From the NCBI GenBank assembly GCA_022885665.1, contig JAGQDJ010000260.1, positions 806,001-870,000 on the forward strand: DNA of 64,000 bases, given 5' to 3'. Below, piece after piece: positions 24,982 to 36,300 of this stretch. A model generated the notes under the pieces. The model searched no databases. It saw nothing but the letters and a program-made list of their open reading frames with translations, and was not told the DNA's origin. A program made the translations under genes and the position numbers. Position 1 is the stretch's first letter; every line of letters starts with the position of its first letter. The stretch comes from Triops longicaudatus (taxonomy: Eukaryota > Arthropoda > Branchiopoda > Notostraca > Triopsidae).

Positions 24982-26315
24982 CTAGCTGCGGCGAACGAGC
25001 TTAAATCGACGAGACGGATCTGGAACAAAGTACGTTTCCCATAACTTGACTTCAGCAGCCCGTCGCCCCCACGGTTTCCAGTATCCGTTCCAGTGTAAAA
25101 GTTTAGCTTTCGTCAAAAACTTGGGTGAATAGCGCGGTGCAGTTGTCATTCCTACAATTGCGTAAAGTTATGCTAATGAACCACGTATTAGAAGATGAAC
25201 GCAATTACCTAGAATTCCGACATGCCACGAGGGATCTAAGAACGTAATTTTTTTGTAAAAGAGGACTAAGAAGGCAGCAGCAACTTCGTCCGAGTCGCCT
25301 TTCGGGCCGAGCAGGCTCTCTTCCGTGGAATTATTGCTCAGTAAGCTTTTAACTTGAGCGAGAATGTGCGTTTGGCGCCAAAGCGTTATGTTGTTGGTGA
25401 GAAAAACGCCAGTATTGAATGTACAAGCGGAAGGAAGGAGGTGACTAGCAGCAGGATGTTTGAAATTGATCCTTCCGGCGTAGACACTGTCTTTGCCTTT
25501 AAATGAACCTTGGGCAAGGCAATCGCTCGGGAAGGCGGCGTAAAGCGATTCGGAAAGAAATCGAGTCTGCCAAAGTTCACGGATGTCACCTTGGACAATC
25601 ACATCGTTGTCCAGATAAATGATTTGACCCTGTAAGTCAGGAAAGGAAGTAAGGAATTCGACTTTGGCCAACGAGACGTCTTCCAAAGGCGCCCATTTGT
25701 ACTTTATCTTCTTCAGCGAAGGATGCTGGAGCCATTTTCTGTAAGGGAAATTAGAGCGTTTTAGAATCTGATCAAGGCTTGGAAAGAAAGGCGTTATTAC
25801 AAGAACAACGTAAAATGACCATACTTGAGATGTAAGTGATCACTTAACGGGGTTACGAAGTAGAATTGGACCCACGATTGCGTATTTTGGACTACACTAT
25901 TTGCTGCGGCGATTAACCCGCCGAGATTGAGACTATTAGCTGCTATGACGATCTGAATCGGTAGTTCCAGTTGGATATTCTTGTTCTTTGCTGGGATTGT
26001 GGGGACTGGAGTCGTAAACCCCCGCTGGCTAATTGGATGAGTATTTTGAATGAGCTCATTGCTTCGGGGAGCTTCGGTTCGTCGCAAGTGCAGCGCGGAG
26101 GTTTCGAGTGAAGAAAGCAAGTACACCAGGAGCACAGACCAGGTCATAAATGCCCCGAACAGCGCTAAACAAGAAAAAAAAAAAAAAAAATCACGGCTGT
26201 TGCCATTTAGACTTTGTAAAACATTTATTCTCTTATATAGACAAATAGTTTACTATACTGCTTTCCAAAGTAATTTAAGCCAAAAGGAGTAAGTGCATAC
26301 ACCATCTTTTATCAT
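24982..26315 (-). CDS. GLT8D1: GLT8D1-type family 8 glycosyltransferase
   Basis: Exons on the minus strand: 26164-25825, 25738-25209, 25151-24982, plus a proposed 13-base first exon at 26315-26303 that supplies the ATG. The joined model is in frame at 350 aa (human GLT8D1 371). A hydrophobic signal anchor (ALFGAFMTWSVLLVYLLSS) near the N-terminus suggests a type II Golgi or ER membrane protein with a lumenal enzyme domain. GT8 landmarks: VVIAANS-type start (IVIAANSLNLGG), metal-binding YLDNDVIVQGDI, FNTGVFLTN, DPSWHVG, and HWNGYWKPW near the end, which binds the nucleotide sugar. The biochemical acceptor of GLT8D1 is not well defined. The first exon is the weakest part: it rests on a long pyrimidine tract before 26164 and correct phase. 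An ATG at 26147 in the second exon is an alternative, but it would cut into the signal anchor. Confidence 0.88.
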
Positions 26316-27342
26316 CTTAATTCTCTAGTTGACTTAATGTTTTTACTATAATTAGCATAAAATAAAGCTGTTCGATTTTCTACACCACGTATGCAATAAC
26401 TGAATTAGGAAAATGAAGAAAAGCTAGTCTAAATTAGGTCCAACCTTGCAAAATCTGACTTCAGATGGCATTAACACTACCTTGAGGTATTGTCTCCACG
26501 GGCAACAATACGTATAATCGTTATGTATTTGTTTCATTAATGAAATAAGCGCACTATTTCTGGAGATTATTCTTTATGACATTAAAAGCTTTCAAGCGGC
26601 ATTTATTTTTATAAAAGAGCACCAGAAGTTACAGCGCATGCATGACATTAAATACGAATGTGGACAGCACAGCTTTAGGAATTGCAATCAAGCTTTTTGC
26701 GTGCGAAAAAATGGTAAATCATAAATGAATTTACTACCCCATTTACGCCATGACGTCATTATTTCCATTCGGTCCATCCCGTTCTGCCTATCGTGAGCTT
26801 TGGCCGTTTCTCCTGAAGAGGGCAGTGGCTCTTTTAGCCTCAACGTGGCGTTCAGGTGGGAATAAGTTTCCCTCATTTTGGTGGATAATTTTCATATTTA
26901 TTAAGCTATTAAAGAGCTGAATAGTTGAAAAGTGGAAACGGGAATTGTAGAAGTATCAGTGGAATATAAAAGTTTCGATTCCATGTCAGGTAAATTGTCT
27001 TAAAAAAGTTTTCATCTATACGGCTTGTCTGCCAGTTGGTCGGCCATTGCCCAGGCCGGCTGCTCCATTGGGCTATAGCCAGTGTTAACCGTTTGGTGTT
27101 TATCCATGTTTATCATTTGTCATCCGGCCGTGTTGTCATCTCGTAGTGCCAACTTATGAAAAGTGGTACATTTTCTTGCCGATAATATGTGTTTTGTGTT
27201 TTATCCGTGCAGGAAAAAGGGGAGAAAATTGTTGAAGTAGAAGGGTTTCTGTTGGTGGACGTGTGGCCTCTTTTTCATCCCCATTGGATCCGCTCCTTGG
27301 CTGTTACGTATGGCCCAGCTTTGAAGACATTTAGGCTTTGCC
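26316..27342. other. Divergent intergenic region, GLT8D1 and eIF4G
   Basis: A 1-kb head-to-head spacer that must carry both promoters. The 5' UTR of eIF4G probably lies in the right part. No coding or RNA gene signature was recognised. Confidence 0.4.
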
Positions 27343-30300
27343 ATGAGCATGCAGAATAAAGGAAAGCCTGGAGTTAATTTTGTACCTCAATATCAGTACG
27401 GTGCGTATATCGACTCAGAATCCTATGGCAACTTTCAACATTATTCCTGTCCTCCCCTGCATCCCTACTCGCACAGATACCTTTGACTTACCCTTTTTGG
27501 AACCAAACCTGTTCAAACCGTCCACATTCCTCCACCTCTTCACTTCATTCCCTAATTTTGTGTTCAGAAACCTTATCACCAAGTATCAAAGTGCGAAAAA
27601 CTCGTCCTGACACCTTAGATTGCCCCCTTGCGACATTCCCAATGCCCGTAAACATCTGTGTGGCCGTGGACACGGTGTTTCTGTCATTTTCTTATTCCAG
27701 TTATTAACGTCTGTTTTTCTTCTGCAGGTGGGGAGTACAATTACCCAGAAACATCCGCCGCCTACAACGTACCTCCTGGTGGCGTAGTACCACAAGGCGG
27801 TCCTGTTCGACAGCTGCTCAATCAGAGCCCCGCCCCTCAGATTCCTCCTCCACTGCCGCCGCACCCCTATGGGCCGCATGACATGAGTAAACAACCGCCT
27901 CAACGACAAGGCCAACACCAGGGCCATCAAGGCTTGCCGCCTAACATGCCCAACGTGGTGAATCCAGGCCCCATGAACGTACAGAATGCTGCAGCACGGC
28001 CTCCTACGAATCAACCGGTAAAGTTTTTGTCTCAAGCACCGTCTTTCGTAACCAAAATGGCCAGAATCGCTTTCTAAACTTCGTGGTATCTTTGGGAGGG
28101 TGGTAGACGTGTGTTGTATTCAATTGGATCAAGTTTTTCCCTAATGGCTTGTTTTCGTGTTTGTATGTTTGCAGTTTGTTAACTCCAGGAACAATACTAT
28201 TCGTACCATGTCCAATACGCGCATGCCTACACCCACGCCTGCACCGCCGTCAGCTTTGGCTACTGGTTACCAAGTAATTAGTCGTCCCTTTGAAAAACAG
28301 CGAATTTTCGCCAAAAACGCTAGCTATAAGGTGCTAGGTGTGGCTTCACTGGGATCTTTTTTTTAACAGTAAATAACGTGTGGGGGAAACAGCTTTATGT
28401 GAGGGTTGGTTAACAGTGAGACGCTCCCATCGACCTTGACTGGCAAATTGAATTATGTTTATCTGCTTTCAGCTCTCGTTACTTTGAATTCAGCTAATCC
28501 GCTTGTACAGAGTTTTTCTGAGAGTAACAGAATGTTCTTATTGTTTTAGTCGCAATATTACATGATGCAGTCGCCTGCTCCAGGAGTGCAGTACGAAGCA
28601 AGTCAAGTGAGTTTTCCCCAATATGTAACGCGATCTTTGTCTTGTTTCAAAGTATTGCAATTACTTACGATGATGATTCCTTTTTCACGACGGTCTTCTG
28701 AAAAGAACTTCCGTGTTGCAAACGCCCACAGGGCATTTTTCTGATCCATTTGGCTTCGTATACTTTTCATGCCGTGTAGTGAAAGCTACTCGAAACAGGT
28801 TTGTAATGAACTTTCTTTTTGGTTTTCTAGATCATGCTCAGTTTGCCACCGATGGGTTATCCGTTAGTAAGTTTGATTTTTAAATTTTTCCTTTGTGATC
28901 TTGACGTAACGTCCTTTATCAGTTCTAATAACGAGCATATTATAAACCTGGAAGTAAAACGGCTCAATGCACCTGCGTGTGTTGCTTAGGATATCGGCCA
29001 TTTACGCGGGATGCTGTCGCCAAGTTTCTTGGTCGGCAGAACACGTACTATGGTCCTCTTGTACGATATAATCATTCTGTTTTGGGTCAAAAGGAACGCA
29101 TGAAAAGGGATATCGTGTTTGTACAGCAAAACACACAATTTGCAGACAATCGTTGGCTGAACGTATAAGATATGTAGTTATAAAAGTGGTCTTTAACTGA
29201 GAAAGAAATCTTTTAACGGTAAGGAGACAAGAGTTTTAACTTTTATCGTAAAAAAGAAAGATTCAGGGTGGAGGACGCCTGAAGGGAAGGCGTGGAGGGT
29301 TGTAGCATAGTGAGTAGCCTTCGGTAAGCTTAGTTGAAGCACTAGTGGGACTTCAGTTGTCAAGGCAATGAGCACAGGTGCCGTGGATATGTATTCGGGG
29401 TAAAGTTAGTGTGATTTTTTCCCAGATTCTGTAGAAAAATCGTACGCCGCTTTTGGCAGGTTTCATGCTAGGAAGCAGACCAAGTTTAAGAAACGAAAAT
29501 ATGTATTCGTTTGGATAGTGAAAGGGCCCTGAAGATCGAGGATGGGAGGTGGCATGTTAGCCATTGATTAGAAACACGTGGAACCATGGAATTTAGGGTA
29601 GCGCTGTGGTTCTTAAATGACTGTTGTGTAAAATTACGCGAGATTGTGTTAACATGTAACCTTAAAAGAAGAGGTTTCTAAATGATTTTTCTCTACCAGT
29701 TTGGGCAGGTCAGAGCTCCTCAGCCCTTCTTTAGTCCTCAGCAGCAACAAATGTTCCAAAGGCATGCATATCCGCCTGGTCCAGCAGCGCCCCAACAAGG
29801 TAAACTAAGCCAACTGACAAGAATTCTAACTGCGGAAAAATAAATGGGATGAAAATTAACGACGGGCGGACAGATTTCCTTCTTGTTGAAAGTCGTTTCT
29901 CTGATTTTTATTCTAAACTCGTATACCTTATACTGAAAGTTTCCAACCTGTTTTCCCTTTCTGTAATTATTACAAAAACCATCTATTTTGAAGCTCAGTT
30001 TATGGATGAAACTAGATCATTAATTTTTCTATATTTTTTTTAGTCCCTGAGTTTTAATTTAAGTTTTAGTCTGTTGTACGAGGTCATTAGCATTTGTGTT
30101 CCCGTGGATAGCTTCGCTATCCTCGTAAATGTGTCAATTCGTTTTTCTGGTTCTGATGGTTAAGGTATACGAGATTTTGAAATATTTTGAGGGTTTGACG
30201 TGCGTGGGACGAATGACGCGAACATTGAACCTTCGTCTTTTTTCTTTAATGTAGGATTGTATATGCCACCGCACACACCTTCGCAACCGCCACGAGAACC

Positions 30301-33300
30301 CGTGCAGGAGCCTCCTAAGCGGGAACGCAAAGTGTTGGAAATTGTCAATCCAGAAACCAACAAGTCAATTTGGGAACCCGACAATAACGCGGGTGCATCA
30401 TCTGCTGCTGCATTAGCTCCCAACGGTACGGCGGTTGCTTTGACTCCTCCGACGGTCCCCTCTCCGGCGCCATCCGAGACCAGGAGCAAAGAAGCCACTC
30501 CTACTCCCAGCCACACACCCACAGCTGCGCCGACCCCAGCAACAACGGCCGCGGTCGAAAGTCCCGCGCCGTCTTCGGTTGAAGAAAAGCCCTCCTCTGA
30601 CCCAATTCCGGCCGAAAAGGTCCCAGAAGTTCAGCAGCAGCTCAAGCCAGCTGAAACAGCATCTGCTTCTCTTCATATTGAAGAACCCCAGGCGATTGCC
30701 ACGCCTCCTGTCAGTCAAACAGCAGTTCCTGCTCAGAAGGAAGAAAACGTGGAAGCCAACAGGTCACTTAGCGACGATGGCACTAGCAGTAGTAAAGTTA
30801 ACGGGGAAGTAGAAGCCTCCGCCAGTCCAGACCGAGATGGTAAGCTCAATAATTCTTTCTTTGGAGGTATTCCAAACCATGTCTAGGCCTACAAACGCCT
30901 CGAACTGTATCCGTTTTTGGCACGAAAAAGTCATTTATTAGGGACACTACGTGTCGAACGCGTGGAAGCTCCGGGTTAAAAGACTCCCGAGAGGATTAAG
31001 CTAGGCTACTGTGCTTAGTTGGCCCAGTTGTTGAGCTATAATAGCACGGGATGTGAGATAACGTAGTACAGGAACTGCTTTTGCCCATGTACGATCAAAT
31101 TAGGAATGCTCAGGAATTCAAAGGTGTATTCATAAGATATCGTCGTCTGATGTGTTTTTTTTATTATTCTAATGTTGCTTAGCATATACACGTGTTTAGC
31201 CGACGTGAGAAATGCTGCAAGAGATATAGTTTACGCAAGTTAGAGACTCGAGTCTTTGAGTACTGGCTCTGAATACTTGCAGCGTTTCAGTTTTGTGCTG
31301 GGTCCAGTTTCGAGTGTATTCTTTTGAAGGCTTCATTGTGTTACAAAATTAAGTTTTACGCGTGCAAACAAGGTTAAATCATGTATAAATTAGTGAGCAA
31401 AGCGTTCTAGGAGGGAAATCACTTAAAGCTAGCTTGGCAGTCGAGGCACGACTATGAGTAGGTGGCTCCGTGAACTCGGATAACTAGCTAAAGTTAGCGC
31501 GACTAGAGGAACGACCACGTGAATGCTTCTTGAGCGAACGAAGGTCGGCTGCTTATATGCCTAGACATGGACCTTATTTGTGGCGTAAAGCTTCCGTGTC
31601 AGTGAGCTCCGTTGCAGAACGCGACAGACAAGAGCATGAGTCTGCAAACGTAGGAATGAAGAGCTGAAATCCACAGGAATTTTGAGTTTTACCGAGAAAT
31701 GCTTCTAATTTCAGGTAAACGTTTCTTGTGTTTTCATGGCCACATGCTTTCGCTGTCTTAAAACCTGCCGAGCTAGTGGTTTCCCCCTTTTAACGCTCTC
31801 TCATGTCTGTCTGAACGGAGACGCGTGGGTTGACCTAGGTAATGACCCAGGCATTCGGTTCTCGAGGGAAGGAAGGGTGGAGCTTGAGTTTGGCCCGAAA
31901 ACGTGGTGGTGTCGAAATCCGTGACAACAGTAGCAACGAAACATTGTTATCCGCGTTGTGGACGGAAAGTGTTCGTAGAGCTCGAATGCCGTGCGAAAGT
32001 AAAAGTTCAGACAATTTGTTGGTGGCTTTTTGTAATTTTTTGTACAGATCGATTTCAGCTTGTCAGTTTTTGTGCGTAGTGTCGTGTGACTTACCAACCG
32101 ATAAACCTAGTATGTGAATTGTTAAGTGAAAATCGCCTTGAAATCTTGCAAGATCTATGAAATCATGGGTAAGGTTAGATCTCAAAGGAGCTTGGGAAAA
32201 ATCCCAGCTGGTCAGAAGCTATAGTGTGCAGATGTGGGTGTTTTAGTGATAGATTGTTCCAGACCGGCATTTTTTTTCCTTGCTGGACTTCTTATCTCTG
32301 CTTTTGACTCTCGTTGTCTTTGTATTTTCGGACAGCTTGTGCCAAGACTTGCGAGGTGAGAAGCGCCGTATTCAGGAAGAGCGGCACGTGACGTCATATG
32401 GTCTAAAATTAAAGCGAATCAGGCTGCGTTACTTGTTATAGAGGCATCTTAGGCATGTTTCCATGATGCCTTTTTTCGCTTCCCGCTTTCTTTTAAGTGT
32501 GTGTAGTTTCACTGCGGAAGACTATCACACGCTTGTGGTTGCCTTATTCATCTTGAAAATATAAAAACTTGATGAATCATAGCTCACAGAACAGCGAAGT
32601 AGAATTTAAATAATTTTCAATCCCATTTCGTGCAACGAGTTCCATTAGGGGATCGTGAAACTTTAATTCATATAAGAACGCCAGGTCTATGTCATTTGAA
32701 AAGAACGCGATCACGTGGTACATACGTTCGTTTCCGCGTGGACCAACTTGGCATGAAAGCGCTCCCATTTTCGGGTACAGAATCTGGTACCGTACGTTAT
32801 AGGCTAAGAAAATGATTACTAGCTTTTGTACGTATTGAATGTAGGGCATACGAAAACTAATTCTGTTTTTTTTTATAACTTACCAAAAAGTTTTGCTAAT
32901 GTTTAATTTCTGCAATGTGTTGCAGGTCGAGGAACTCAGCGTAGTAAAGGACGGAAAGGAGGGAAAAGTGCGCTTTCTCCTCCAGGTGTATCGGCAGCTG
33001 CTCCCAAAAAAGCCACGGCTCAGGCTGCGACTCCCAGCGTACCCGAGACCACTCCTACTCCCGTACCGACTGCTGTACCCAGTCCCGCGACAGCCGCAGC
33101 GGAAGTCAGTCAAGCTGCAGCTGTATCAGCCCAGCGGATAGAGGAACCAACTCCTGAAGCGCAAGAGACGGAGGAACCAGAGGTGTGTATCATTGCGCAG
33201 ATATTGTGCTATTAAACGTCGTGTTGTTGAGAGCTATTTTTCACCGTGATTCTCATGAAGCCTTTAATGTTGAGAAAATTACTTTCTCAGCCTGCAAGGT

Positions 33301-36300
33301 ATTTTGAGGATTAGTATTTCTTTTGAGTTCTTTTCAAGTTAAGATGATGAAAATTAACGACGGGCGGACAGATTTCCTTCTTGTTGAAAGTCGTTCATCT
33401 GATTAAACAAAATACACGTTAAAAGATTTTGTACGTCAAAGACAGAGAATTAATGATTCGCTTTGGGATTGGTTTCACAGGTAGCGAAAACTCCGGAGTC
33501 AGTGGCCACGCCCACTACTCCGGCTACCACCGAGTCCATTACAGACACGGAAACCACGCCGCTGAGCATTGAAAATGGATGCAGTACGACCTCCACGCCG
33601 GCTGAAACGAGGAGCTCGCCGGAAGAGGAACAACTAGCTTCCAAAAGTGTACAGCCCAACTTGCCGTACGCTGAAGGTAAAAGACCGTCGCACACTTTTG
33701 CATCGAAATTTGGTAAAAGTTAATCAGATCTTAACGTAACCTTTTCTTTGCGTCTTTTTTTGTAGACCAGTGGAGTCCAGCGAACCCCGAGGGCAAAAAG
33801 CAGTACACGAGGGATTTCTTGATGGAATTGCAGGCCAGTGCCGTGGCCCAGAAACGACCGGAAGATTTGCCCGACTTGGAAGTCGTCCGGGGAGTTTTGA
33901 AAGCTGGTGGCGGAGGTGCGGGCGCGCCTCGCAGGCCCTTCCAGAAACCGTTTGTCGATAGTTTCACACCAGATTTCGTCGCCAAATCGGCCGGACCCGG
34001 TCGGGGGCCATTGGGCAAGCGACCGTCACAGCATGGCCGTGATGGAGGCCCTGGTGGCAACATGAATATGCTACCCCGCCGAAAAGAATTGAATGTCTCC
34101 CTGTCTCTGCAAAAGACGAAGATCCAAGAGGTTGAGGGGGCCTGGAAGCCGTCGTATGCCTTGAAACAGGCGCAAACGGTCGATCCCGAGGAAGCGAAAA
34201 CAGCGGTAATAAACTTTACTTGCGGTTAAGGAGAGGTCATATACTAATAAGGATAATTTTGTACTGACAGGAGTTGTTGAAGACCGTCCGAGGTATTTTG
34301 AACAAACTGACTCCTCAGAAGTACGAAAAGTTGCTCGAGAAACTTCAACAGCTGCCCATTGACACCCAGGAGCGTCTTGCCGGGGTTATCAAGTTGTTTT
34401 TTGACAAAGCGGTTGATGAACCTATCTTTTCTCCCGCATACGCCAAAATGTGTCACCAAATGTCCACAAAACAAGTCCCTTCGTCGGAAAATCCCAAAGA
34501 TCCTGTCTCGTTCAGGAAGCTGTTGCTCATTCGCTGTCAGAAGGAATTCGAGAAGGACGGTACCTCCCTTGTAGAGATGGAAGAGAAACGGAAGCAGCTT
34601 GAAGCAGAAGAAAATGTAAAGATCAGCTAATTTTTTTCTATTATATTTAATCCTTTCTTTTTTCTAATACATTTATGTAAGATATAATTTTTTTAAGGCA
34701 AAAATTTTTGAACTCGGTCCTAATGTCAAAGGGTCCAGTCGCGAAAGCTAACAAGTTAAACTAGTGTAAAACAGTTTGCAGCTGGTGGGCTTGTAATGAT
34801 GAAAATTTCTTCACGACGGTCTTCTGAGCGTCCTTGACTGAAATTGCCTAATAGGCGCTTTCTGAAAAGTCCTTTGGCGTGCGCAATCTGCTGTTTTTAC
34901 ACTCTTGTCCGTTGCATACTTTTCTAATAAGTTCAGCGAAAATTGAAAAGCTCTTTTGTATTAAAGTAGCAATTTCTGTTCTTTGTTGTCGATTTTTTTT
35001 AGATTTCGACAGTTATTTTTAGACTTATTTCGTATCTTTCGTTAAAATGAGCTTATTTTTATTCCCATCTAGGAAGAGAAGAGGAAGGAGCTTGAAGCCT
35101 CGTTAACTGAAATGGAAGCGAAAAACCGAAGGGTCACGCTGGGTAACATTCGCTTCATTGGCGAGTTGTTCAAATTGCGCATGCTCACACCTAGAATCAT
35201 GCACTCGTGCGTCACGCGCCTGCTTTCCGCCTCGGACGAAGAAAGCTTAGAGTGTTTGTGTCGCCTGATGTCTACCATCGGCAAAGACTTGGAACAAACC
35301 ACAGGTGCAAACGGGCCGTCACCCGAAATGAACTCGTATTTCGCGAAACTTACCGAAATGAGTCAAGACGTGGTGAAGTACCCCAATCGTATCCGTTTCA
35401 TGATTCAAGACTTGCTCGACTTGCGCAGAAACGATTGGAAACCGCGCCGGGAAGATAACAACCCCAAAACCATCGACCAAATCCACAAAGAAGTGGAACG
35501 CGAGCGGGAAGAGCAAGAATTCCAAAACGCCATGACGCCCGCACAGCCTGCGGGACCCATGGGAGGTGGTGGCCGACGGGGCGGTCCCGGTGGCGGCATT
35601 GATGACCGTAAGCGATCACGAGTGGGCAGCAACATGCCGCCCGGTTTGGCGGACGAGGGATGGAGCACAGTTTCCAAAGGCAAGCGGGACGATTTCCGAC
35701 ACCTCAAAGTCCCTTCCATGGCCCTGGTTTCAGACACCGCGGACGCGGATGTGAACTTGGGTGGCAGCAAATTTGGACCTGCCAAATCCTTTGGCCAATG
35801 GCAGCAAGGCTCGGCCGGCTTCGGGTCGTCCTCCTCCACTCCTAGTCGCGGGGGCGTGACCTCGAGCGCCGGATTGCGGCCGGGTTACATGTCTTCAGCA
35901 TCGATGGGACCACCCATGGAAGGCATGAACAGATACCACGCCCTCGTGGATGACGAGGGACCGCCTGCCTTCGCCCCTCCTAAACCCGCTCCTTTCGGAG
36001 GACGTGCCAGTACAGGCGGCGGAGCGCCGCACGGTGGAAGAGATTACCGGTCCGTTGGTTCAACCAAGTCGGCCATTTTACCCGACCACAAACGCGAAGG
36101 AGGATACCAGAGGCAAGGGGCGGGCTACGGGGGCCACGGGCCGCAACAGAGCTCGTACGGGCAGTACCAGCCTCGCGAGATGCAGCAACAGCGTGACCAG
36201 GTGCAAAGAAGTAGTCGGCCAGCTTCGAGAGATTCGTCGGTGGCGCGGTTAGAATTCAAAGGTCCCAGTTCCATGAGCGGAGAAGATTTGGAGAAGAAGA

